DNA of 64,000 bases. It comes from an uncultured Sunxiuqinia sp. GTDB taxonomy: Bacteria > Bacteroidota > Bacteroidia > Bacteroidales > Prolixibacteraceae. This document shows, piece by piece, positions 56,096-64,000 of the stretch. The translations under genes were made by a program, and so were the position numbers. The notes under the pieces were generated by a model. It was not told where the DNA came from, ran no database searches, and saw nothing but the letters and a program-made list of their open reading frames with translations. Numbering within the stretch: position 1 is the first letter of the stretch; the number at the start of each line of letters is the position of its first letter. The DNA lies in contig NZ_OY782769.1 in the NCBI RefSeq assembly GCF_963678245.1, positions 1 through 64,000 of the forward strand, read 5' to 3'.

Positions 56096-56938
56096 TTAAG
56101 AGTTAAAAACCAATGATATTTTTTGGGGATCTGAAATTGCCGCATTAAATAGTTGCTCTATGTCCAGTTTACTTGAGTGACTATTGCGGTTTATTGCGAC
56201 ACACTCATTGGAAGCAACATTTTCATCTGAATAGAACAAGTCGTTGGGATTGACATCTGTCACTTTTACTCCAAACAATAGTTTTTCAGAAATCTGATCT
56301 GTGGTTTCATTCAAAATTATTTTCCCCTGATGTTCAATGATAATCCTGTCCATGAGGTTGCCCAAATCCCGAACCTGATGAGTAGCCAATAAAATGGTTT
56401 GATCTTCTTCAAGATTTGCAGCAATCATTTTGCGGAAAGTTGATTTCGATGGGATATCCAGGCCATTGGTGGGCTCATCGAATAACAATAGCTTACAGCG
56501 GGTGGCTAAAGCAAAACTCAACATCACTTTCCGTTTTTCACCAAGCGACAAATGTTTTAATGATTGTTTGGAGGAGAGGTTGAACTCAGCCAGACAGTTT
56601 GTAAATAAGTTATAGTCGAATCTGGGGTAGAAGTCAGCATATAGTTTACAGAACTTATCAATAACCATGTTCGGAAACTCACTGATATCTGACACCATAA
56701 ATAGTTCTTGAAGCATCTCCGGACTACGTTTCGAAGATTCATAATAGGATACTTTGCAGCTTCCCTCCTTCGGAATAAGAAATCCTGCAATTAGGTTGAA
56801 CAAGGTGGTTTTTCCCGCTCCGTTTAAACCTAAAATAGCAGAAACAGAACCTTTTTCTATTTTCAGACTTAGATCGCTATAGACGGGTCTTTTTCGGGAA
56901 TAATAAAAGCTAAGATTTTTAATTTCAATCACAGTCAT
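56096..56938 (-). CDS. ABC transporter ATP-binding protein
   Basis: A protein of 280 residues. Walker A GLNGAGKTT, Q-loop region MVSDISEF, signature LSLGEKRKV (LSxGE, slightly divergent from LSGGQ), Walker B LLLFDEPTNGLD, and H-loop LLATHQV. The C-terminal tail of about 60 residues is an accessory domain. First gene of the operon, immediately after the operator palindrome and promoter. Probably an exporter with the downstream permease. Confidence 0.93.
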   Translation of the reverse strand: MTVIEIKNLSFYYSRKRPVYSDLSLKIEKGSVSAILGLNGAGKTTLFNLIAGFLIPKEGSCKVSYYESSKRSPEMLQELFMVSDISEFPNMVIDKFCKLYADFYPRFDYNLFTNCLAEFNLSSKQSLKHLSLGEKRKVMLSFALATRCKLLLFDEPTNGLDIPSKSTFRKMIAANLEEDQTILLATHQVRDLGNLMDRIIIEHQGKIILNETTDQISEKLLFGVKVTDVNPNDLFYSDENVASNECVAINRNSHSSKLDIEQLFNAAISDPQKISLVFNS

Positions 56939-56939
56939 A

Positions 56940-56961
56940 GTGTATTAGTTTAATAATACAC
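56940..56961 (-). promoter_or_regulatory. GntR (YtrA-type) operator
   Basis: GTGTATTA (56940-56947) and TAATACAC (56954-56961) are perfect inverted repeats with a 6-base spacer. The site begins one base before the ATPase ATG and overlaps the expected transcription start. Confidence 0.75.
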
Positions 56962-56992
56962 CAAAACTAAACCATTTAATTATAAAAAACAA
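56962..56992 (-). promoter_or_regulatory. Complete Bacteroidota promoter of the ABC-GntR operon
   Basis: On the minus strand, TTG (56992-56990), a 20-base spacer, then TAGTTTTG (56969-56962), matching -33 TTG and -7 TAnnTTTG at ideal spacing. The operator lies directly downstream. Confidence 0.75.
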
Positions 56993-57004
56993 TAGTGCAA
57001 TAAA

Positions 57005-57034
57005 AAAACCGCCTTTGCGTGCAAAAGCGGTTTT
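57005..57034. terminator. Bidirectional terminator, copy 2
   Basis: AAAACCGC (57005-57012) pairs with GCGGTTTT (57027-57034), loop CTTTGCGTGCAAAA. It lies between metG and the ABC operon, both leftward. Stem identical to copy 1 at 55002-55031. Confidence 0.8.
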
Positions 57035-57129
57035 AGTTATATGTAGGGTAAGTTGCCGATCTGCTGAGCAGTACTGCAACCTACGGAAGCGCCGCCAACA
57101 AGAGTTGGCAACGACTGTCTTTAATCTAT

Positions 57130-59163
57130 TTATCTTACTTCTGATCCATTTTTAACCGAGCTTTCCGGAGAGACAAACTTCAGTGTTCCATCGGCATCTT
57201 CAGCCATCAGAATCATTCCCTGTGATTCGATACCACGTAATTTACGGGGTTCCAGGTTAACGAGTACCGAAACCTGCTTGCCGATAATTTCTTCAGCTTT
57301 GTAATATTTGGCAATTCCGGAAACTACCGTGCGTTTATCGATTCCGGTATCCACCAAAATCTTCATCAATTTCTTGGTTTTAGCAACCGGCTCAGCTTCT
57401 AAAATGGTCGCCGTGCGAATGTCCATTTTCATAAAATCGTCAAATGTGCAATTATCTTTTGCCGGTTTGGCTACAGCTTCAGCTACTTCGTTTGCTTTTT
57501 TAGTGTCCAGCAATTTTTGAACCTGTGATTCAATGGTGGCGTCTTCAATTTTTTCGAACAACAACTCCGGTTTGTTGGTTTGGTGCCCGGCAGGCAATAA
57601 ATCTGTTCGGCCCAGCTCGCTCCAATCCAGTTTATCAAAGTTGATAAAGCCACAAAGCTTATCCATGCTGAAAGGTAGAAACGGCTTTAGCATGATGGTC
57701 AGGTTGGCGGTAATTTGCAAGCAGATATTCATCACCGTTTTTACACGTTCCGGATCGGTTTTAAACACCTTCCAAGGCTCTTCGTCGGCCAGGTATTTGT
57801 TACCCAAACGCGCCAAGTCCATGGCTAATTTCAGTGCTTCGCGGAAACGGTAGTTGTCCAGACTTTTTTCTACTTCAGTTTTAAGTTTGCCAATTTCGGC
57901 TAAAGTGGCCTGATCCACTTCATTCAACTCTCCCAAAGCAGGAACTTCGCCATTGTAATACTTTTGAGTCAGTACCAGTGCGCGGTTTACAAAGTTACCA
58001 AGCACAGCCACCAGTTCGTTGTTGTTGCGGGCCTGAAAATCTTTCCAGGTAAAGTCATTGTCTTTGGTTTCCGGAGCGTTAGCGGTCAAGGTGTATTTCA
58101 ATACATCTTCTTTTCCGGGGAATTCTTCCAGATACTCGTGCAACCAAACGGCCCAGTTGCGTGAAGTCGAAATCTTATCGCCTTCCAGGTTGAGAAATTC
58201 GTTGGCCGGTACATTCTCAGGTAAGTTGTAGCTTCCTTCGGCTTTCAACATGGTTGGGAAAATAATGCAGTGGAAAACAATATTGTCTTTTCCGATGAAA
58301 TGCAGCATTTTAGTTTCTTCATCTTTCCACCATTTTTCCCAATCGGGTGTCAGTTCTTTGGTGGCCGAAATATAGCCAATCGGGGCATCAAACCACACGT
58401 ACAGCACTTTTCCTTCGGCTTCGTCAATAGGCACAGGCACGCCCCAATTCAGGTCGCGGGTTACGGCACGCGGGTTCAGTCCACTGTCGATCCAGCTTTT
58501 GCATTGCCCGTATACATTCGACTTCCACTCTTTGTGACCTTCCAAAATCCATTCTTTCAACCAGGGTTCGTATTGGTCGAGTGGCAGGTACCAGTGTTTG
58601 GTTTCTTTCAAAACTGGTGTGTTACCACTAATCATCGATTTTGGGTTGATCAGTTCGGTTGGACTCAACGATGTTCCGCAACTCTCGCATTGGTCGCCAT
58701 AAGCGTTGTCGAACGAACATTTGGGGCAGGTTCCCACGATGTAGCGGTCGGCTAAAAACTGCTTGTTTTCTTCGTCGTAATATTGTTCGCTGGTTTGCTC
58801 TACAAACTTACCTTCGTCGTACAACTTCTTGAAAAATCCGGCTGCTGTTTCATGATGAATTTTGGAACTGGTTCGTGAATAAACATCAAACGAAATCCCA
58901 AAACGCTGGAACGAATCTTTAATCATTCCGTGGTATTTGTCCACGATATCTTGCGGAGTAACACCTTCGTTTTTTGCTTTCAGGGTAATGGGAACACCGT
59001 GTTCATCAGAGCCACCAATGAGCAAAACCTCTTCGTTTTTCAGCCGAAGATAACGGGCATAAATATCAGCCGGAACATAAACCCCGGCCAGGTGACCAAT
59101 GTGCACGGGCCCATTAGCATAAGGCAGGGCAGAAGTAATTAAAGTACGTTTGTATGATGTCAT
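57130..59163 (-). CDS. metG: Methionyl-tRNA synthetase
   Basis: A protein of 677 residues from ATG 59163 ([20 protein letters not shown]); a longer frame start is not conserved. HIGH motif in HIGHLAG, zinc cysteines [18 protein letters not shown], and the KMSKS loop as KISTSRNW. An appended C-terminal tRNA-binding OB domain (about 570-677, [32 protein letters not shown]-like) makes this the long dimeric form. Cytosolic. Preceded by its own -7 box. Confidence 0.96.
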   Translation of the reverse strand: MTSYKRTLITSALPYANGPVHIGHLAGVYVPADIYARYLRLKNEEVLLIGGSDEHGVPITLKAKNEGVTPQDIVDKYHGMIKDSFQRFGISFDVYSRTSSKIHHETAAGFFKKLYDEGKFVEQTSEQYYDEENKQFLADRYIVGTCPKCSFDNAYGDQCESCGTSLSPTELINPKSMISGNTPVLKETKHWYLPLDQYEPWLKEWILEGHKEWKSNVYGQCKSWIDSGLNPRAVTRDLNWGVPVPIDEAEGKVLYVWFDAPIGYISATKELTPDWEKWWKDEETKMLHFIGKDNIVFHCIIFPTMLKAEGSYNLPENVPANEFLNLEGDKISTSRNWAVWLHEYLEEFPGKEDVLKYTLTANAPETKDNDFTWKDFQARNNNELVAVLGNFVNRALVLTQKYYNGEVPALGELNEVDQATLAEIGKLKTEVEKSLDNYRFREALKLAMDLARLGNKYLADEEPWKVFKTDPERVKTVMNICLQITANLTIMLKPFLPFSMDKLCGFINFDKLDWSELGRTDLLPAGHQTNKPELLFEKIEDATIESQVQKLLDTKKANEVAEAVAKPAKDNCTFDDFMKMDIRTATILEAEPVAKTKKLMKILVDTGIDKRTVVSGIAKYYKAEEIIGKQVSVLVNLEPRKLRGIESQGMILMAEDADGTLKFVSPESSVKNGSEVR

Positions 59164-59212
59164 GTTAACGTGATTTTTTATTGTGGTGAAAACCAATTCT
59201 GTTTAAGGGCTA

Positions 59213-59220
59213 CAAAGATA
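59213..59220 (-). promoter_or_regulatory. Bacteroidota -7 box TATCTTTG for metG
   Basis: On the minus strand, 49 bases before the metG ATG. This places the transcript start downstream of the alternative upstream frame start. Confidence 0.45.
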
Positions 59221-59310
59221 GTTGTTTTTTTGGAGTAGGAATTCCATAAGAATTCACTTTTCAAAGTATTTCCAGATCTGATGATTTCCAACGCGATCCA
59301 AAAAAAATCG

Positions 59311-59435
59311 TACCTTTGTTTTAGCTAAAAAAGTTTGATGTTTAAAATTAACACGGATTTGGTAAAGTAAATAACCTTTGGGATTCACCCAAGGTTATCC
59401 CTTCAATTGAACTCAGGCATATTCTTGCCGGAGTT
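59311..59435 (+). promoter_or_regulatory. -7 box and two hairpins in the leader of the second rsgA
   Basis: TACCTTTG (59311-59318) fits the -7 box. Downstream, ATAACCTTTGGG (59371-59382) pairs with CCCAAGGTTAT (59388-59398), and AACTC.GGCA (59410-59419) pairs with TGCC.GAGTT (59426-59435), followed by ATTTT. The 200-base leader with two stems could be an attenuator or a small RNA. No known riboswitch was recognised. Confidence 0.4.
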
Positions 59436-59526
59436 ATTTTCATGTCTATACATAATTAGTCGTTTGAAGCATGGCGAAGGAAGCATTGTATGCTAATGCC
59501 ATACGTTCAGCAATATTAAATTCAAC

Positions 59527-60588
59527 ATGATGAATAATTTATCATTATATGGTTGGAGCGAATCGTTGTTTCAACAAAAGCAAGCGTCAATTTTCAAGGA
59601 TCATATGCATGGTCGGGTTTCAGTTACCCATAAAACCTGCTACGAGGTTGTTTCGGAAGAAGGTTACTATATCTGTGAGCTGACCGGAAATATGCTTTAT
59701 GGAAGGGAACATTTCGAATATCCCTGCACTGGAGATTGGGTCATTTTTCAGTTGGTTGATTCTAATAGAGGAGTCATCCATGAATTGTTACCCAGAAAAA
59801 AAACGCTTTACCGGTTAAAAAGTGGATCGGTATCTGAAAAACAAGCGATTGCCTCATATGTAGATAAGGCATTTATCGTGCAAAGTATTGACGATAATTT
59901 CAATGCACGACGCACTGAACGCTTTATGCTACAAATTGCCGATGAAGATATACAACCTGTGTTAGTGTTGACAAAATCGGACTTAGCATTTGATAAGGAT
60001 GAGATCGAAAATGCACTAAAGCACCTATCCGATAAAGCACCTGTTTTCTTTACCAGTATTTATTCACCGGATAGTATTGAACAATTGCATGAATTGATAT
60101 CGCCGGGTGAAACAGTTGTATTTATCGGTTCATCCGGCGTCGGAAAAAGTACACTGATCAATGCATTATGCGGGCAGGAAATTCTGCAAACAGCAGCTAT
60201 TAGTAGCTCGACCGGAAAAGGAAAACATACTTCTACGCGCCGCGAGATGATACTAATGGAAGGATCAGGTGTGTTAATTGACACGCCCGGCGTAAAAGTT
60301 TTTGGAGTGACAAATGACAATGTCGATGCCTTGTCGGAAGTATTGGATATCAGTCGTTTTGAAGGGCAGTGTCGTTTTCGTGATTGTCAGCATATCAACG
60401 AAAAAGGTTGCGCTGTGATCGAAGCCCTGGAAAACGGCGATATTGACAATGGGGTGTATGAAAGTTACCTCAAACTACGAAGAGAAGCATGGCATTATAC
60501 CACTTCAGTGCAGGAAAAAAGGAAACAAGAGAAATCATTTTCAAAAATGGTTAAAAAAGCAAAGAACAATCCTTTTAATAAGTACTGA
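59527..60588 (+). CDS. Second RsgA-like circularly permuted GTPase
   Basis: A protein of 353 residues. OB-like N-terminus (MHGRVSVTHKTCYEVV), G4 TKSD (instead of NKxD), G1 GSSGVGKST, G3 DTPG, and a C-terminal zinc knuckle CRFRDCQHINEKGC with a basic tail (KRKQEKSFSKMVKKAKNN). It belongs to the longer RsgA subgroup, clearly divergent from the copy at 16.65 kb. It may act on ribosomes under special conditions. Two adjacent ATGs (59527, 59530). Ends at a GC-rich terminator. Confidence 0.9.
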   Translation: MMNNLSLYGWSESLFQQKQASIFKDHMHGRVSVTHKTCYEVVSEEGYYICELTGNMLYGREHFEYPCTGDWVIFQLVDSNRGVIHELLPRKKTLYRLKSGSVSEKQAIASYVDKAFIVQSIDDNFNARRTERFMLQIADEDIQPVLVLTKSDLAFDKDEIENALKHLSDKAPVFFTSIYSPDSIEQLHELISPGETVVFIGSSGVGKSTLINALCGQEILQTAAISSSTGKGKHTSTRREMILMEGSGVLIDTPGVKVFGVTNDNVDALSEVLDISRFEGQCRFRDCQHINEKGCAVIEALENGDIDNGVYESYLKLRREAWHYTTSVQEKRKQEKSFSKMVKKAKNNPFNKY

Positions 60589-60613
60589 TTTTAGTTGAAA
60601 ACAAGTAATATTG

Positions 60614-60644
60614 AGCCTCTGGGTGAAACCACCCGGAGGCTTTG
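60614..60644 (+). terminator. Terminator after the second rsgA
   Basis: AGCCTC.GGGTG (60614-60625) pairs with CACCC.GAGGCT (60630-60641), followed by a short TTT. Confidence 0.75.
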
Positions 60645-60668
60645 TTGGTTCGCTTACACATTCTAAAA

Positions 60669-60704
60669 GAAAGGATCAACTCCTTTCGATAATAAAATCG
60701 AAAG
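60669..60704. repeat. Overlapping, mutually exclusive inverted repeats
   Basis: GAAAGGA (60669-60675) pairs with TCCTTTC (60681-60687), while CTTTCGAT (60683-60690) pairs with ATCGAAAG (60697-60704). The two stems share bases, so only one can form. Further on, ACACCGCCAAGTCGCCAAAG (around 60749-60768) resembles decayed intergenic repeats. Confidence 0.4.
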
Positions 60705-60874
60705 ATAATGCGTTTCTGTGGGTAGCTTACCCGTAGTTTCTCGCTGTAACACCGCCAAGTCGCCAAAGACGAATTGGCTATAAAAATTAATATATGAATA
60801 AACAAATTAGCTCCGTACAGTTCTGTATAGTTATAAGAAATTGGGCCAGTCAACAGATCAAAAAGATTAACATT

Positions 60875-62320
60875 ATGACGCAGATAGAAAGATTCTTCTT
60901 ATTACTATTCTTCATCATTTTTTGGGGATGTAAAAAGGAAGATTACGTTCCACCGGTAGATTACCCAGACATTGAATTAAATAGTGATTACTGGGGAATT
61001 GATACAATCAATAAAATTATTGTTTACAACGGCAATTCAACGACAATAAATAATGGAGAATTAGTTATTGGAAATATTGTTTTGGATGTTGAAACAAATG
61101 ATAAAACAATTTCAGAGGGTAAGGCATATCGTGCTTACTATTCAGAAGAGGTTTTCAATCTGTTTTATACAGAACTACCAATTGTAACAATAGGTACCAA
61201 TGACGTTGAAATAATAGATGAACCCAAAATTGGCGGTTCGTTAAAAATACTCGAAAGAGATAAAGAAACATATAATTCGCTTATTGGAGTTGAATTAAGA
61301 GGTAGTGCATCTCAAACATACCCCAAAAAAAGCTATAGCATGGAGTTGTGGAAAGATGATATGGGGGATTCAGAAGAAAAAGCATCTTTACTGGGAATGC
61401 GGGTTGATGACGACTGGATACTAGACGGAATGTGGAATGAACCGAATAGGATTAGAGATTTTACATCGCATGAACTATGGCTGGAAATAGGAAGAGTGCA
61501 AAATGCCAATAAAAAAACAAAACTTGGGATAAATAGAAAATACTGTGAATTGTTTGAAAATGGTAGATACAAAGGAGTTTATTACCTTGGTGAAAAGATC
61601 GACAGAAAACAGCTCGATCTAGAAAAGTATACCGATCAAATAGAAGGTGAATTGTACAAAGGCTATACCTGGGCGGGTGGTGTAACTTATACTGGACTCG
61701 TAGACTATGCTAATACTAGCAAGGAGTGGAATGGGTATGAGGCCAAATATCCTGATGATATTGGTTCTCTCGATTGGTCAAATCTATTCAATCATGTCGA
61801 CTTTGTTTTAAATAGTTCTCAATCAGAATTCAATGCTGAGATTACTTCAAGAATTGACATGGAAAATGCGATCGATTATTACATCTTTCTAAATTTAATT
61901 TTTGCAGCTGATAATACAGGCAAGAACATGTATACCTGCAAATTTGATAAGTCATCATTGTATTTTTTCGTAGCATGGGATATGGATGGTTCATTTGGGA
62001 ACGACTGGAAAGGCGAAAGAATAGATAGAACAAATCTGTTATTATCAAATGGATTGTATGATAAATTATTAAACTTTCCGAGTTTTAGGGATGAGCTGAA
62101 AGAGAGATGGTCCGAACTGAGAATTAATGCGTTAACAACCGAACGATTAATAAAGAGATTTATTGACAATAGTGACTACTTAGAAAGAAATGCAATTTAT
62201 AAAAGAGAAGCTCTGATTCCGGAAATTACACAAAACTATAGCGATACAGAGATTGATTATATTCAATCGTGGATTGAACGTAGAGTTTTGTTTTTGGATG
62301 GGTATTTCAGTGGTTTGTAA
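60875..62320 (+). CDS. CotH-type lipoprotein (spore-coat-kinase-like family)
   Basis: A protein of 481 residues from ATG 60875 (MTQIERFFLLLFF); the longer frame start adds a non-hydrophobic leader. Lipobox IIFWGC (Cys19). The CotH domain is recognisable: VELRGSASQTYPKKSYSMEL, DDDWILDGMWNEPNRIRD, GVYYLGEKIDRKQLDLEKY, and a metal-site-like WDMDGSFGNDW. CotH proteins are atypical protein kinases in spores; bacterial secreted versions are of unknown role. Surface or periplasmic, isolated gene. Confidence 0.87.
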   Translation: MTQIERFFLLLFFIIFWGCKKEDYVPPVDYPDIELNSDYWGIDTINKIIVYNGNSTTINNGELVIGNIVLDVETNDKTISEGKAYRAYYSEEVFNLFYTELPIVTIGTNDVEIIDEPKIGGSLKILERDKETYNSLIGVELRGSASQTYPKKSYSMELWKDDMGDSEEKASLLGMRVDDDWILDGMWNEPNRIRDFTSHELWLEIGRVQNANKKTKLGINRKYCELFENGRYKGVYYLGEKIDRKQLDLEKYTDQIEGELYKGYTWAGGVTYTGLVDYANTSKEWNGYEAKYPDDIGSLDWSNLFNHVDFVLNSSQSEFNAEITSRIDMENAIDYYIFLNLIFAADNTGKNMYTCKFDKSSLYFFVAWDMDGSFGNDWKGERIDRTNLLLSNGLYDKLLNFPSFRDELKERWSELRINALTTERLIKRFIDNSDYLERNAIYKREALIPEITQNYSDTEIDYIQSWIERRVLFLDGYFSGL

Positions 62321-62489
62321 AAAAACAGCATTATTTAAAGCAGTTTAAGTTGAAAATAGCCTTCCAATACCCTGTCTTATATGTTTTTAAATTCCTCTCA
62401 GGTTGCAAGCATAGGACAACGAACTTCCTGAGAGCGATTGACTCGAATGATAGGTCGGAAGAATAACAAGCAAATCAATCCTTTATGGG

Positions 62490-64000
62490 TTAAAGTACCA
62501 GCAAGCCATTTTTTCGCAATCGCATCATGGGTTTGCTATTCCAGAATAAGATGAAATCTTCGTTGGTTTGGTCCTCAAAGCTCGTCTGAAGTTCGTCGAA
62601 TGTTGGCAGCGTTTCATTTTCAATGGATAGCTTGGGAAGTTGGTCGAAAAGCCATTTTCCTTCCGACTCTTTGAGCTGGATGGTTGTTTCTGCTTTTTTA
62701 TTCTGAAAGGTCAGCTCTGCCATGGGGTAAACTTGGCTTTTTTTCTTTTTGCTGAAGTAGTTCATAGTGGCTTTTCCTCCTAGCCATAATACAGAAGCGG
62801 ATGAACTTGTCGGCAAATATTCCTGCGATTCGATGGCTTGTTCAATAAAATTAGGTTTTACGGCGGTGCGTGGTACTTTAAAATCGAACCAAGTTTCAAG
62901 CGGCATCTCAAAGCCAATCGCATGCATGTAGTTGAACAGCGATTTTTTAAGGCCTTCACTAAAAAGTTCGTGCTTACAACCTGTTGGATCATCGTGAATG
63001 AGGTCGTTATTGGCAAATGAGCCGACAGTTGTATTTTTGATTGTCACCTTGAATTTTTCGGGATGAAGCCCAACCGGACTGTGAGCTGTCATGGCAAACT
63101 GGTGCCAAAAGCCGGATTGAATGACACCTGCCTCGAACAACTGACGAACCACGTCGAGCGAATCGATCGTTTCCTGAGCTGTTTGCGTTGGGAAACCATA
63201 CATCAGGTAAGCATGAACCATTATTCCTGCCTGGGTGAAATTGTCAGTAACCTTGGCTACTTTGCTCAGACTTACACCTTTGTTAATCATTCCAAGCAAT
63301 CGGTCGGAAGCAACTTCCAGCCCACCGGAAACGGCAATGCAGCCTGACTCTTTCAGCAGCAAGCAAACGTCGTAGGTAAAACTTTTCTCGAAACGAATGT
63401 TTGTCCACCAAACCACGCTTAACTTTCTACGAATAATTTCGAGTGCCAGCGCACGCATCAATGCAGGAGGTGCGGCTTCGTCGACAAAGTGAAAGCCAAT
63501 TTGTCCGGTTTGCTCAATGAGCTGTTCAATGCGGTCGCACAGGGATTTTACGCTGCTGGGCTCGTAGCGCCGGATGTAGTCGAGCGACGTGTCGCAAAAA
63601 GTACATCGGCCCCAGTAGCAACCGTGAGCTAGCGTTAGCTTGTTCCAGCGTCCATCGCTCCACAGGCGGTGCATGGGGTTCACAATTTCAATCACCGAAA
63701 GATAGTTGTCAAGCGGCAGATCAGAATAGTCGGGAGCACCCACATCGGCCTGGAAAATGTCGTTTTCAGTAGCTTCATCGCAATAAACCACCGTGTCATT
63801 TTCACACCTGAACGTACGTTTTAACTGATTGGCTTCTCGCTTTCCATCCAAATATTCGAGGAGTAAAAGGGTGGGAGCCTCGCCATCGTCAAGCGTAATA
63901 AAGTCGAGATAATCGAATACGCGCGGATCAGAAATTGAACGTAATTCAGTATTTGGAAAACCTCCACCCATCACAATTTTAATTTCCGGATAATGTTTTT
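62490..64000 (-). CDS. B12-binding-type radical SAM protein (5' end outside window)
   Basis: More than 500 residues; the frame stays open to the right edge (reading KHYPEIKIVMGGGFP), so the start lies beyond it. The visible N-terminal part looks like the end of a B12-binding Rossmann domain (IKIVMGGGFPNTE, YLDFITLDDGEAP). The radical SAM cluster motif reads CYWGRCTFC, that is CX4CX2C rather than the usual CX3CX2C, followed by SGGLEVASDRLLG and YLMYGFPTQT. A C-terminal domain of about 180 residues is not recognised. The substrate is unknown; methyltransferase or cyclase chemistry is possible. No precursor peptide gene is visible in the 170 bases downstream. Confidence 0.85.
   Translation of the reverse strand, partial: KHYPEIKIVMGGGFPNTELRSISDPRVFDYLDFITLDDGEAPTLLLLEYLDGKREANQLKRTFRCENDTVVYCDEATENDIFQADVGAPDYSDLPLDNYLSVIEIVNPMHRLWSDGRWNKLTLAHGCYWGRCTFCDTSLDYIRRYEPSSVKSLCDRIEQLIEQTGQIGFHFVDEAAPPALMRALALEIIRRKLSVVWWTNIRFEKSFTYDVCLLLKESGCIAVSGGLEVASDRLLGMINKGVSLSKVAKVTDNFTQAGIMVHAYLMYGFPTQTAQETIDSLDVVRQLFEAGVIQSGFWHQFAMTAHSPVGLHPEKFKVTIKNTTVGSFANNDLIHDDPTGCKHELFSEGLKKSLFNYMHAIGFEMPLETWFDFKVPRTAVKPNFIEQAIESQEYLPTSSSASVLWLGGKATMNYFSKKKKSQVYPMAELTFQNKKAETTIQLKESEGKWLFDQLPKLSIENETLPTFDELQTSFEDQTNEDFILFWNSKPMMRLRKNGLLVL

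Overview
The window looks like chromosomal DNA from a Bacteroidota bacterium, probably a free-living marine or sediment member of the Marinilabiliales/Prolixibacteraceae type (inference). Signs of this are a low G+C content, many start-proximal TAnnTTTG boxes (the Bacteroidota -7 element), several TTG starts, and lineage-typical families (DUF4175, DUF4292, DUF6122, Lacal_2735, lipoproteins with cysteine lipoboxes). No plasmid, phage, CRISPR array, rRNA or tRNA gene was recognised. Most of the window is core genome.

Layout. 0.3-7.3 kb: an outer-membrane protein, a graveyard of decayed dispersed repeats with a transposase scrap, then a leftward methionine block (UPF0280 gene, metH, a 53-residue membrane protein, metF). 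7.7-9.8 kb: selenium pair mnmH-selD. 9.9-17.6 kb: ArsC/Spx-like protein, a broken DUF6122 gene, fumC, cysS, a secreted nickel superoxide dismutase, tdh, xth and rsgA. 17.7-26.1 kb: leftward uvrC, apt, mnmG, ybeY, an HATPase gene and a large DUF4175 membrane protein. 26.1-26.6 kb: an AT-rich gene-free block. 26.6-38.7 kb: mainly rightward response regulator, ruvB, flippase, rpiB, lutB-like, rrf2, hemW, dut and a TPR/DUF4292/EnvC envelope cluster. 38.7-49 kb: Crp/Fnr regulator, OsmC, AraC, YceI, pirin, then a sugar locus (membrane winged-helix regulator, Gfo/Idh/MocA oxidoreductase, GH3 glucosidase) and an aldehyde dehydrogenase. 49-52.7 kb: leftward small proteins. 53-64 kb: sensor kinase, ABC-GntR operon with a clear operator, metG, a second rsgA, a CotH-like lipoprotein and a B12-type radical SAM protein cut by the right edge.

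Most notable: (1) a candidate replication-origin region. A perfect 16-bp parS palindrome lies directly after mnmG, a 15/16 parS lies inside a small gene at 49.2 kb, genes diverge from the AT-rich block at 26.08-26.59 kb, and hand counts of G and C on sample lines suggest a strand-skew switch there. (2) A nickel superoxide dismutase whose signal-peptide cleavage would itself expose the metal-binding His-1, with a palindrome touching its start codon. (3) A UPF0280 (COG2122) gene placed ahead of metH and metF. (4) A complete promoter-operator for the ABC-GntR operon. (5) Two decaying loci, a REP-associated transposase scrap and a DUF6122 pseudogene.
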